Source of the DNA: Syngnathus acus
Lineage: Eukaryota; Chordata; Actinopteri; Syngnathiformes; Syngnathidae
Direction of reading: 5' to 3'
NCBI RefSeq assembly: GCF_901709675.1
Contig: NC_051088.1
Coordinates: 6,149,693-6,213,692 of the forward strand
Length of the DNA stretch: 64,000 nucleotides
Numbering within the stretch: position 1 is the stretch's first letter; each line of letters opens with the position of its first letter. The position numbers and the translations under genes are program-made. Positions 1 through 25,900 of this stretch are shown piece by piece. The notes beneath the pieces are model-generated. The model made no database searches and was not told where the DNA came from. It saw only the letters and a list, made by a program, of their open reading frames with translations.

Positions 1-160
1 ATTACCAAACAAGCACAGATCAACGAGTACCTCCTAAGGAGGATTAAGGGTCATTTGTGTGAAACGGGACCACAACAGATGTGAAAACACCATTATGGAT
101 ATACCTGTTGCTGCAGAACAGATTTGTGTGCATGTGCGAAGGACTGAATTGTGAACTTAC
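1..160 (-). other. ube4b intron at the window edge
   Basis: The intron begins with donor CA/GTAAGT at 160 (minus strand). No further exon is visible before position 1. Confidence 0.7.
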
Positions 161-8367
<8,207 letters not shown>

Positions 8368-8720
8368 CGCAGCTGAAAGTTTAACCAGCTATCTCAATTT
8401 CAACCACTTCACTATGACTGTGCCAGCCAGAGCCTGCTAGCTAGCCTCAATCTGAACTAGATATCTTATGCATAGCCCAAATCGTTCAACTAATATGTCA
8501 GTCTTGATTGTCTCGAAGATAAAAACGAGGACACTCCTGCGCAAAGACTAGGGACATAGATCGAGTCCAAAATGTCTCTCGTTGGCTTAGCTTTTCTGTC
8601 AAGTCAACAGTGAAACAAAAAGAAAAGTAGCTAGCTATTACACGTCAAAATACTAGAGCGGCCATTTTGGTTCTACTTGCAGTCACGTGACAATACGTCA
8701 CAATGGGCGGAGCAACACAG
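8368..8720 (-). promoter_or_regulatory. ube4b 5' UTR and promoter region
   Basis: This stretch lies directly upstream of the ube4b start codon. It contains no ORF and carries TCACGTGAC (an E-box/USF-type palindrome) near 8692, followed by ACGTCA (CRE half-site-like) and a GGGCGG GC box near 8705. These are typical of a TATA-less housekeeping promoter. The transcription start is not visible and is inferred to lie between about 8500 and 8690. Confidence 0.45.
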
Positions 8721-9759
8721 GAAGCGTTGAGGAAAAGTACGTGGATGCTAGTCATACAAATTAATCAACAAATTATCTTGTCAACAACATGAATAATATT
8801 GAATGTCAACTAATAGCTACATTTTAAATCACTGACTTGGCTCTAATAAAAACAATCCATGTTTAATTTTAAAATAAAAAACATTACTTTTATTCATCTT
8901 CAAAATTTTACACACATATGTAGACACACATACATACATATGTACACGCGCACACACACTCACACACGCGCGCGCACACAATTGATGTGTAACGACTTCA
9001 TGTTTCTTGCAAAATTGTTAACTTTCCTCATTTTTAACAAGATATTGAGAAACTGCAAGCATCATATTTTGGTATCAATTTCTGTTTTAAAATAAATGCA
9101 ATTATCTTTGAACACATTTTTACTGGCTTCTGACTTTAAAACGAGAAAGACTGTTCAATCAGTTCCTGAAAAGGATAAGCGGTGTTGAAAATGGATGGAT
9201 ATGGAATATGAAGCGATCACATATTTATTTTATTTGAGTTCAGCATCATAACGGCCATCTATGAAGGAAACCTTAACTACGTGACAAAAACCATTTCGAC
9301 ATCCCAATCACCAATAGACCAGGTTAAAGCATTTAGCAAGATGTTTTTGGCTCATTGGCCAAACTTTGCCCAACCTTGGATTTGAGCATAACCGTTTGCC
9401 AACAGCTTTAAAAAAAAAAAAAAGCTTTTTACTTTGATCTGCATTTATTTGAATTTTAGGTGACACATATCCCCACACATAATACGGATATGTACATCTA
9501 CAACGCTGACCACAGTTGTTCCATAAAAGCACAAACACATGGAGAAACATATAAGTAACCAGACGCTGCTAATCTTTTTGCCCCTTGTGAGCTAACCTCG
9601 ATCAATGCAGTGGTAAACAGTCATCCACCGTACTTACAGTACGTAACAGTATTCATGTTGATGTACTGCTCTCTAGTGGTATTTTAGTTATTCCCTCACA
9701 GCTCACAGGAGAGCTCATTTCTTTTGTGTAATGTCCATTTTTGACATTTATCCTCCTCT
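8721..9759. other. intergenic: rbp7 3' UTR side and simple repeats
   Basis: No coding exon is visible between the ube4b promoter and the rbp7 stop codon. Mixed CA/TA/CG dinucleotide repeats lie at about 8910-8982. Positions 9171-9202 (AAGGATAAGCGG followed by AATGGATGGAT) match the 3' end of the SINE family found at 50604-50970, so this is a short truncated copy. The rbp7 3' UTR should run leftward from 9759. A minus-strand AATAAA-type signal may lie in the T-rich stretch near 9218-9235. Confidence 0.5.
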
Positions 9760-11599
9760 TCAGTCATTGACCTTCTTGAAAACCTGCTTGCAGATTTCCC
9801 CTTCACAATACAGATCCTGAGAATAGGAAAAAAAGATGCCACATTGAGTAATACATTCTTCCGTTTTCTATGGCCCTTGTTAAAAAACGTATTATCATTA
9901 ACTAATAATGAGCAGGTTGTGGGACAGATGTGCAGACCATGATTTTCCAGTGTTGCCCCATAGATGACATAGTAACTGAACGTGAACATTGTGTATTGTA
10001 GAGAGAAGAAATATTATGGTATACAGTACGTACTATAATAGGAATGGTAATAGTTGTTTTGTGTGATGCTAAATTCATACCAAGTGAAGCTTGTCCTCTT
10101 CAATCCAGTGACACCACCCTCTATTGTTCTTCTCACCAGTCTGTTCGCACACCAGCTTGTTCCCCTCCCACCTCACCAGCGACTGCGCGGCACAAGAGAA
10201 AATGCCAGCTCATCAAAATTCAACGCAAGGCCCTCAAGCGTTTGTTGGGCCACTGCTATTCACCTTCATGTGCCGGTTGTCTAAGCCCCCGGAGAACTCC
10301 TCAAACACCTGTCCCACTCGAAAGGACACGGTGTAGTTCCTGAAAGTAGTACATGTTTTGATGACGTACCGGTCGCCCTGTTGTTCAATCAACTTCTTCA
10401 GCTTCAGCTTCAGAGCAATTTTTCTAATACAAGGGTTGATATCTGGGGAAAGTGGCCACGTGTGAACAGATAAAGGCAAACACATCTTGGGGCTTACTCA
10501 TACTATGCCAAATGTATTTGTGACGTTACATTATACAATGCAGAATTGTTTATTTCTATTGTTCAACAGCCGTTTATCATTAATAACTATCAAGAGGAGC
10601 TATCACGCTCATTACAGCGGATATAACAAATTCTACTAAATAGCCTAGTTCAAATGCTTTTTTACCAAGCTAAATAATTTAAAAACTTTTTCCACCATAA
10701 ATATGACCAAAACCTGAAAGAAAATCAAGAAGCAAGGTAAAAATAACAACCAAGATTATGTGGCTGCACAAGTATGCATGAGCTTGTCTCATCAGTATGT
10801 GGCTGTGTTCAGAATGAATAACATTCGAAACCATGTTTAATGGTGTCAGCACTCACTTGCCAACATTTAAAGTTAATTTTGAATACATTTCAGATGTAAA
10901 CCTTTTTTTTCTTTCATGCAGAAGTCTTGTGCAAATTTGGAACTGTTAATAAAAATTCCTTTCAACACATTACATTAATCAATTTGGTGTCAGTGACCAT
11001 TCAATGTTCATTTTGTCCATTAAGATTACACACTAGTAGGGGATTTTTTTATATTTGCTAAAGCGTCATTGTTCGTGAGCAGAGCTTGACAGTGACATTT
11101 GATTAGTGTAGGACACCCTTTTCTTGCAGAAATGTATTGATGAGCTAACTGACCACAAACTCATAGCCTAGTACTACTATGTTGTATGGAGACCCAAATT
11201 TCCCACTCAAATTGCTTGGTGACATTTTATGAAAGGTTCTTTCTTTCCAGCATGATCCAATGTGGGCACGCTTTAATGAGTTTGCTTGGAGAACCACCAT
11301 CAAAAAACTTTTGCAAAAACTTGAAAAGAGACACAGACACACTAACATCTTGCAAAGTATTCCCAGAGAGTGCATATTGTTTCACTTTCTGTACAAAATG
11401 TGTACTAGCCAAGTGTCCCAGTACATTTACCCATATACAAATACTGTACAGGCTAAACAATACCATTTAAAAAGGCTCAGACAAAAATGAATGGTCAATA
11501 ACAAGAAGACATTGAAAGTATCTTACCTAATGCAATCATGTAGCCCTCAAAGTTCTCATTGCTGATCATGTCCCATGTGCCACACAAGTTTGCATGCAT
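9760..11599 (-). CDS. rbp7: cellular retinol-binding protein, rbp7-like
   Basis: Intracellular lipocalin-fold carrier of retinol. Exons: 11527-11599, 10264-10442, 10081-10182, 9760-9816, with GT-AG introns after codons 24, 84 and 118, the standard four-exon FABP/CRBP layout. The protein is 136 residues; family members are usually about 134-135. It starts [20 protein letters not shown], has RKIA near residue 31, a Lys at the ligand-binding position (residue 41), FRNY, and [14 protein letters not shown], and ends [10 protein letters not shown]. His follows WC where CRBP-I has Gln (mature position 108); His there is typical of the CRBP III/IV (RBP5/RBP7) group. Position between ube4b and nmnat1 matches human RBP7, which decides the name. 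Oddities are NPC in place of the usual small residues after ALDI, and a Lys-rich LKLKLKK stretch. Assignment to rbp7 rather than rbp5 rests on synteny. Confidence 0.92.
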
Positions 11600-11802
11600 T
11601 CTTGGTGAGCCTTTCAACGAACTCTGAACCACCGGGGAGGGTTTAAATCTACGGCTTCAAAGGCTTCTTCCAAAAGGCAGAAGAAATTATATTTAGTAGC
11701 AGTAAAGTATTAAAGTAGGTGTGCCCTTATGTCAGCTCAGCGGCGATGCATGGCGCTCTCATGCATGGCAAGTTAGACTGGTCCAATTATGTAAGTCAAT
11801 TT

Positions 11803-12101
11803 CAGAGGCGTAGCCAGGAATTTTTCCAGTAGGGGCGCACGCCCACAGGAAAAAAAATCGAACATCACCCACGCCGTTCGCTGATCGCTAAAACAACATC
11901 CGGGTCCGGGAGGCAAACGGTGAATGGATAACATCGCGCACATAGAATAGCGCAAGCACATTCGCGCAAGACCGAAAGAAAAAAACGGCATGAAAATGAA
12001 GAATCGAAAAAGCTCGATTTTTTTCAACCGGGGCGCAGGGAGTCCTAACCGGGGCGCCGCCCCGGCTCGCCCCGGCTCGCCCCGGCTTGGCTACGCCTCT
12101 G
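11803..12101. mobile_element. non-autonomous hAT-type MITE with 8-bp target duplication
   Basis: The element is 299 bp with 14-bp perfect terminal inverted repeats beginning CAGAGGCGTAGCCA. It is flanked on both sides by the same 8 bp, GTCAATTT (11795-11802 and 12102-12109). Eight-bp duplications and CAG-starting ends are characteristic of hAT transposons. The inside is non-coding and GC-rich, with a short tandem CCCGGCTCGC motif near the right end. It must have been moved by a transposase encoded elsewhere. Confidence 0.9.
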
Positions 12102-12469
12102 GTCAATTTGCAGGCACTCACAGATATGTCATAAGCTTACACGCCACAACTTTCTATAATGATGATGAGGGGAAAACTGTCTAAAACTACAGGTGGACAT
12201 AAGCAACTGATTCAAGGCTTCTTATACATCAGAAGACAAATTCACTTGTTTTAGCCGTCTGCAAGCCCAAAAGGCAGTAAGGCACACTTGTTTTCTAGTT
12301 CATTACACAAGTGAAAGAGACACGCCTGCATAACAAGGCCGGCAAAAAATATTAATTCTGACTGCCAGACATTTACATGCATATTTACAGTATGAACAAA
12401 CACCTTTGTGCTGATGAGTTTGCAATAACAATAAAACACTATTTCCGGGTTGAAAAAATAGACGGCCAT

Positions 12470-12475
12470 TTTATT
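12470..12475 (-). terminator. candidate nmnat1 polyadenylation signal
   Basis: AATAAA on the minus strand, about 320 bp downstream of the nmnat1 stop codon. It is the first clear signal in a T/A-rich stretch. Spacing is reasonable for a short 3' UTR, but no transcript evidence is available. Confidence 0.35.
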
Positions 12476-12795
12476 GAATTTCTACTAAAAACAAGTCCAA
12501 GCCCAGTCCATCAAATATGAATTGTGATGTCCATAACCAATGTACTGACTGGATGAATGACTAACTTCAGTTTATGAGCTATTAGCAGTTATGAGCAATT
12601 CATGTACAAAGACTATGTAAACGCTTTATGACGACGCCAGGTTGGACTCTCGAACAAATTATATCAGATAGAATTGATGTCAATGGACAATTCGAATAAA
12701 ATCAAGGGTGCTACTCTATTACTGTTTTGTGGAGTAGGCACGAGTCAAAGCTTTAATAAATATATCAGTTCTGTGTAAAAATGTGACTTTCTATA

Positions 12796-18394
<5,599 letters not shown>

Positions 18395-18411
<17 letters not shown>

Positions 18412-18466
18412 TCGCTTTCATTTAAGAAAATGAAAACCAAAGCGTAGTCACTTTCATTTAAGAAAA
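18395..18466 (+). repeat. 36-bp tandem duplication at the lzic stop codon
   Basis: The bases TGAAAACCAAAGCGTAGTCG and the following CTTTCATTTAAGAAAA occur twice in a row, differing at one base (GTCG against GTCA). The first copy carries the last residues and the TAG; the second begins in the 3' UTR. It does not alter the protein. Confidence 0.85.
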
Positions 18467-21400
18467 TATATTTTAATAGGTATTTTGCAGAGAAAATCTG
18501 ACGGTTGCACTTGTAAATAACGAATGCACTTGTGGTTGTTGCTGTTGATGCTTTTTAACAGTATTGTTTTTATACACCTCAAGTGTATTAAATGTGTATG
18601 CTCTCGTAGGTACTAGAATTTGAGTTGTTTTAATGTGTGGGGTAAAAAGTTCCATTTGAAATGTGCTGTTTTTTGTGCTGCATTTTTACTGCTTATTATT
18701 ATTACTATTATAGACAAAAACATGATATTCATTGTCATTGTGAGTGCTGTGTGATGTGTATTAAGTGTCTGTTTTTTTGTTTGTGTCATGACGTTTGCAG
18801 TACATGGGAGTGTTAGGGCCCTGAAAAGAACATGTAAAAAAGCATCAATAGTAAAATAAAATCCAAAATGAATGTCTTTTTTCATATCTTGGAAAAATTT
18901 GATTTTCTAATACTGTATTCTGACTTATTGTTAATCTTATTAGTTCTTGTAAAAAAAATATGACTTCCTTATTAAGCTTGACTTTAAGATCATGACATGA
19001 CTGTTGTAAAATTCAGACATAATTGTTGTCCTGTAAATAAAATCATCCTATTGTGGTTATATAACTTTTTCAAAAATATTTTCAGGGTAGCTCTGATACT
19101 TTGTTTTGTGCAAGACATTTAATGTACAGTTTTTGCATACAATATGAAGAATTTTTAATCTTTCTTCTTGGAGTACAATTTTGCATATTACTTTTTTTTT
19201 ACGTCATTAAATAGCATTTTGTCTGTTTTCTGTGCCTTCAGTTTTGCAGCCCTTGATTTCATTAAGTTGTAGTGGCAATGTAAGATGGCTGGCCTCAGCC
19301 ATGAGGGCCCTATTGTTAGCCCATTCTTATGTCCGTGGTCGCACATTACCTTTCAGTTTTGGCCTTCTTACATGTTTGGCCACCACCTTTTTCTTAGGGG
19401 ATACCTGAAGGAGACAAATTTAGCAAACACGTCGTTCCTTAACACACAAGTACTAGATGTAACAAATGCAATGCACTTACTTTGTCACTTGCAGAAATAC
19501 TTGAAGTCGTATGTGAAGACATTTGCGCTTGACTTGCGAAGTGAGGTCTATCTGAGGCCCCTAGGTCATTCCATCCTATTAGTTCACCATTAGAGGTAAG
19601 TGAATTTAAAATTTTTAAAGTTAAGGTACAGTGTTTAACTTTACTTTAAAAAGTTTGTAGAAAGAAGGAAACGTTCACTTTTGAATACTATAATCCAGAA
19701 TTGAAAACCAGGCTGGCATGTGACGTTTCTTAAAGTAACTTAAAATGTGCAGATACAGCAAAAGAATAATAGCTATAATAGGAAAACTACAGGACGAAAC
19801 AGTCTTTTTATCGTACTCTTTAAAATATATTTTATCAAAAAGCTGCAAATGTTATGTAGAAATTATTGTACCACAAATATTTGTTACTAAAGCAAATATT
19901 TCTCATGGTATTTGCAAGATACTTACGGAAACGTGGAGCTGCCAATGTTGAGTAAATATTTTTTGACTGGTAAATACGTTCAAACCTACTTGCCGCTAAA
20001 TGCTAGAAACAAAACTTTCCCATAATGCCACAGAGCATTCCCTTGTGCATGTGCGATAGTGTGTGTGCAAAAAGAAATGAGGAAGATGACAAAGGAAGGA
20101 AAAACTTCAGACTGCGAAATTCCATCCAATTCTCCTTTATTTTGTTCACGAGCAAGCATCAACTTGACTACAGTTTGCCTGTCTATTAGTAGTCGAAAAG
20201 TGAGAGCAGCTCCAACAAGCACAAAGGAACCTTCCAACTCGCAAAACATTTCCATGTTTTGAGCAAACGTCAAAGAAAACTAAAAATCAAAACGGGGTGT
20301 GGGGTATTGTGGATGTGTGAAAGACAAGAATAAAGTGGCTCACATCTACACACTCCTGTCTCAATAACATGAAATATCCACAAACTTGTGATTCATGCGA
20401 CGTTCCATCCTTAAGCGTTGTTGTTTCTATTTCTATGGCTGAGACATTCAATTGGGGCGAGTGATGCGTCGCTCAGTGGGGTTGATCACAAATCAGATTT
20501 TTAGGTGTGCGCTCACACACAGAATTGCTTCTCCCTTATGCTGCCAAAGCTTTGTCATTACGCACTGACACTGTACATCTGGTTAAAGGTGGATTTAATA
20601 CGATACCTACAGAAGATACACAATGGATCTATATAAACTACACATCAACATGGACACATTGACAGTGTGTAAAATCAAAACTAGTCGCGCTTTACTTTTT
20701 TTTTTTAAACTTTTTTTTTTTAAGACAGACTTAACTTCAATAAGAAACCGAGTAGTATAGTTACAAATGAACAACTTAAAACACAGGTTTTGTTACATCT
20801 GCTCATTGCACTGTGACCAGCTAAAGGCACTCCCATCATCAAGCCTGCAGGGGGCGTCACGGAGGGGTCATTACACAAAAATAATTCGATGCCTATTATC
20901 ATGCAGAATTACATTCTTCTCATCAGCCTCTTTAACTCAAGAATCTTGCACCAGAGCTGTAGCAGACGATTGCGACATTTATCCCGCTTTGCCTTTGACA
21001 CAAATTCTATCCAAGCAAGATATTGCTGCAAAGGTGCCATCCAATAATGAGATCGTGTCATTCGATAGAAACAATTGCTTTAAACACACCAGGTGTCATG
21101 TTCGTGCTTTTCTGCCACACAATTGCAGTTGTGATATAAACTTTGAAAGCCGAAAATTGCGAGTTGGACTTCATGCCCCCAATTACAGAGATACCGAGCC
21201 TCCTGATTTCCCAAAGCGAGAATCGGCACAACTCCAGCTACGTCTTAAAATATGTAAACATCCTAGTAAAAATGTAACTTTTCTCAGAAAGTTTTTTTTT
21301 TCCATTCCACATTTTGTTTTAATTTTCTCACCTTATGACTGAATTCAAAAGCGCACCCGCATTGAGCAAAAATGATAATGAGTGACAGGATTGAGACCTT

Positions 21401-22952
21401 TACTTAATTGTTTAAAAACATTTACTACATGATGAATCTTAGCTCATCTATCTATGCCATTGACAATAGTGACAGGCAGAACAATGACAATCTCTTCCAA
21501 TAGATGGCAAAGGTCCAACAAACAATAGGTTTGTGTCAGGCCAAACAAGAACGGATTTCCCAGAGTCAGTCAATTTGGGAGTAAATAGAGACAAGAAAAT
21601 AATTCTTTTTTAAGCATACTGTATACCTTCAGTGACATTTTGGTTGATGGTGTGCTGCAAGATTTTTCTTAAGGAAAATGTGCCTTGGCTCAATAAATGT
21701 TGCTCAACACAGTATTACACTTCCGTAATGCATATTGGGATCGGAAACCTGGGCCTTCCGGGAAATGGGGAGGTTGGCATCACTCATCTGTCTACCAGTG
21801 CCATTTGGACAGCTTGAACAAGTAGTGTGCAGTAAGGAGGACCCAAACTAGCTACTTTGTTCACATACGTACATGTGAAAAAATATATATACAGTAAAAC
21901 GTCATCTGGGAGTAAAATCACAATGTTGTCATGTACGCTAGACAGAAGGACACTGCGTTTAGCAAGTTTTCAAGAAGCTATACTGTCCAATATTTAGTCC
22001 AACACCCAATTATTACTACTTGGAGATAAATGCTTTAATATTATTAGCTCACATTAAAACGGCCGCACCAGAGACAATTTTCTTTACAAGTGACAAGACG
22101 TTTTACCTGGAGCCGGTGTGCTCCTTTGTGAATTAGGCTGAGGATGGCTGTCTTTCCGGGTTGCTCACATCGCATCTTCGCAACTGTCGTCCGTTTGCGC
22201 ACTCTACATCCCATCAAGCGGGAATGAAAGGGACGCACGTGCGTGCAAGCAAAACGAAGCACGTGTCCTCTGTGCAGAGAGGAGAGCACAAATGGGTTTA
22301 AAAAAAGAAAAAAAATCTTTAGAACATTGGTCAAGAAAGCTGACACTTTTGTACACATTTTCAGCGACATGCTACAACCTGCGTGACACAAATAGTAAGC
22401 ATTTGTAGATATTGGACCCTGTGGCAAAGGCCTTCACAAGCACATTGACTAATTACATGGTTTCTTAATATTTACAACAACTTTTAAAAGAAATGGATCT
22501 CTCTACACATAAGACTTCTTCATGCACTAAAAGGTTAAAAAGCCAAGCAAAAACAAAAAAAAAACACAAGAAAAAGGTGGTCGAGTTGCTAAAAGCATTA
22601 ATTCAAATCACTGGTCTACCAGCGGTTATGTTCAGCTGCTGAAACAAATCTAGAAATGATTCCGAAGCCTTGTGTGGGAGAGACAACTAAAAAAAAGTGC
22701 ACAATTGGCTTCCTCACACACTGGAAAAGAAATTTTGGCCAAGATTACCTGTGAATAAATTAAGTTTTAAAAAAAGCCGCTGATGACTACACAACACCAA
22801 GTAGGGCCACTAAGATGACAAGAGGGAAACCTTGACCAGGATTATTTTTGTTTAAACTTCACGGCTCCTTATATTCGTGTAGTGAGGATGAACGTCTGAG
22901 TGAGTGCAAATGAGTGATGTGTGCGGGTGGGTTTGTGTGTGCGAGTGTTGTT
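18412..22952. other. lzic 3' UTR and clstn1 3' UTR, convergent; no coding exon seen
   Basis: lzic (plus) and clstn1 (minus) converge here. Plus-strand AATAAA signals for lzic lie at about 18855-18860 and 19036-19041. The clstn1 3' UTR should extend left from 22952; a minus-strand AATAAA at 20136-20141 would give a UTR of about 2.8 kb. A plus-strand open frame of 191 codons at 20767-21342 shows no recognisable protein character. I looked here for ctnnbip1, which sits between these genes in mammals, and it is not present. Confidence 0.55.
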
Positions 22953-25900
22953 CTAGTAAGTGAGGGTGGAGTCGTCCCATTCCAGCTGCTGCTGTCTGCT
23001 GGCCCCCTGCTGGTCCTCCTGTTCGCCACCCTCGTCATCCTCGCTGCTCTCCGACTCGGCGCTCGTGATATCGTCTTCCTCCTCCCCTTCCTCGCTCTCC
23101 TCCTCCTCTTCCTCCTCCTCCTCACTGCTGTGCTGGTCTTCATACGTCTGTGTCAACAGTAAAACCTTCTGACGCTTGTGCTTTAGATCTGAACCATTTC
23201 AAAGTCTTTACTCTCGTAAGCAGCATAATGAAAGGACATACTGGCAATTCCAACGATAACGATGTCTATGTTTTTATTTTGGGTGATGGCGAAGTGAAAT
23301 ATTACACAAATAAAACGTGGCTTACAAAACATGTTCTTGTGGGCAGAGCTCCTTTTTGCAATTACAGGTGCCAAAATTCAACATTTAATCGACAACTATT
23401 CTATTATCAAATTAATTGTCAACTATTTTAATAATAGAATAATCGTTTGGAGCCATTACCGAGTACCAAATAAACAACAATTCGTTCATAAACCATAATT
23501 GGGGAAAATGGTTTATTGACTGTAGAAATCTTTAAGGGGTTCATTACTTGTTTAGGTTTTTATTTAATACAAGATGTCCTGATAACCCTGGAAGCTTCCT
23601 GCACTTTGTTTGTATTTTGAAACAACGCGATCTATTACCTTAATTTAAATTCCATTTAGCACGTTTGAAACATGCTTAACGACTTTGAAGCCAAGATATG
23701 AGCTAATCGGTATCAGCTCTAAAAACATAAAATTACAATATTCTTTGAACGTATAGGTCAGGAAAGCAAGTAAGATCCTCTCTGAGTGTGTGTGTGTGTG
23801 TGTGTTTAAGCAAATGAACAAGGTAATGTCCAATAAATACACCCCCTTCCCCATCCCTAGCAGCCTGTCAATCACGACAGCTCAGTGTCAAAGTAGGGCG
23901 CTGACAACACCATCAAGCAGCGAGCATTAGCAGGTTAACGGCTGTGTTCTTGGCAACCTCACCACATGTTTTTCTTACCTCCATGGGGTTGACGGTGATA
24001 GTGAGGGCTGAGTCGTCCCAGTCCATCTCGTTCTCCTTGCCGTTCTCCTGGTCCCCCATGGTGCGTTGGTGTGCGGATCGGATCCGGAACACGCCCAGAA
24101 TGATCATGAACACCAGGAAACTGACGCAGACGACGATAACGACGGTGGCCGCGCTGGGAACCACTATGAACAAAATCACAGACACACATACAATGACAAC
24201 AGTTTGATTGTTTTAATGGCGCTCGATGTGGTAAGCAGCTCCGCTTAGCTCCATATTAGCGTTATCGAGGCTCTCTCGTGCAGGGACAGGCTTAGCGAGC
24301 CTGACAGCCTGGTAGATTATTGGAACTGGGAAATAAATGGTGGTGCACAGATGTCACATGCTGCATTCAAGTGTAATCCCTAAATGTATGCCTATTAAAA
24401 AGAAAAAAGAAAATAAAAGGCACTGGGTGTTTGGGGGCGAAAGAAGAGTGACTTACTTGTAGTCAACAGACTGTAATGCAGCAGCAAATTTGCAGTGTCA
24501 GAAGCCACGTGCTTCTCACTAAACTAAGATAAATGAATAATGTTTTTTTTTTAGCTCTCATCTATAGTTCCTTTATATCTTTGCTACCACATTGTAGGAA
24601 GATCAGCTTGCCAGGTGAGTTTTTCACGAAAGAGGCCGGTCATGTCGCAGTACCTGACGCCTGGTGAGCGTTGACCAGGTTGTGACCAGACAAGTCCACG
24701 GATGCCTGATGCACAGGGTTGATGAAGTTGGGCTGCACCATGGCACTGCTCAAATGCTCCATGGTGCCGGCCGTGTGGATTACGTTCACCTGGAGAGCAT
24801 ACACACAAACAGCACGTCAACTTGTTGAAGGCATTACAGTTATGGGACTAACAAGTTCAGTCCTACCTCGACCTTGAAGTCATTGCTGACGTAGCGCCCA
24901 TTGAGCTCAGAGCACACCAGTTTGAATTTCCTGTCGAAGAGCGCCTCAGTGTGCCAGTTCTTGTAACGGATGAGATGTAGGACTTGCTCGTAGTTGGCCA
25001 TAGTGTTCACGCCTGGGGCACAGTGAGGCGCATGTCTTCAAAACGCGTGGAGAAATAAGACGGCAAAAGGCTGAACAGAAGTGCTGATGTCCATACCTGT
25101 GATGACGAGGCTAAGGTGGGAGGAGCTCATCTCAAGGCCACGTTGCTGCAGCTGCTCCATGTCCACCTCCAGGCCCTCGTGCTCTGCATTCAGTTCATCT
25201 CCCACCACGGTCACTTCGCACGTGTCCAGGTTGTGCATGATCTCCTCAGACACCACCGTCTCTTGGACTAAACGAATAACAATGAGGATGCCGCACAGAT
25301 TATTAGATACACTGAGAGCTATTAATAGCAACACATTTTTGAAAACTGCAGGTACTGTATGGGTGTCACGCAATGAGTTATCCTCGGTCTGACCGCAGAA
25401 GTACCATTTTCAAATCTAAAATGATTTGTTAATGTACACCGAATTCTTCATTTTTTCATTACTCAAGTCAAGTCAAGTCAAGTCAAGTCAAGTTGATTTA
25501 TATCGCAAGTCTCAAATATGCAAAATTGACTCAAGTATTACAGGCTGCATATTGAATTTGTGTATATGTAACAATTAAATGAAGTCATGGATGCTTGTGA
25601 CACTTAGGTTGTCCTCGTCAATACAGCAAATGAAATCTTCCTGTTTGTGTTTCGACCACGGTGCAAATCTATTGTCTCCTGATGTCAGCTTGCGTACAGT
25701 ACAAAGCTAACAGACGGTAAGCCTCCAATGGGCCCTCCCACAAAGGACTAAACAACTTATCTGTCACTCAGTCCGTCCAATCCCTTCGGCTACAAGGAAT
25801 AATCCTCCCGCCGCGCTGTGATTGTACCCGTCCGTCTATTAGCAGTGCATTTGCCCTCTATCGCTGTTTTCGCCGTATCACATGACTCGCTGTATGCGAG

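Larger units (their letters stand above)
11600..12795. other. rbp7 upstream region and nmnat1 3' UTR
   Basis: Between the rbp7 start codon and the nmnat1 stop codon there is no coding exon. The region holds a small hAT-type element (11803-12101). A probable nmnat1 polyadenylation signal lies at 12470-12475, read on the minus strand as AATAAA about 320 bases past the stop. The rbp7 promoter should lie in about 11600-11800; I see no clear TATA box. Confidence 0.45.

Noticed and set aside
20767-21342. Plus-strand open frame of 191 codons
   Set aside because: It lies in the convergent 3' UTR region, has no recognisable domain, an irregular composition and no splice or promoter context.
18412-22952. 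Expected ctnnbip1 between lzic and clstn1
   Set aside because: No ICAT exon is present here; all three coding exons were found at 56.3-61.5 kb instead.
22956-23172. Plus-strand Ser/Leu-rich open frames opposite the clstn1 tail
   Set aside because: They are the antisense of the Glu-rich last clstn1 exon.
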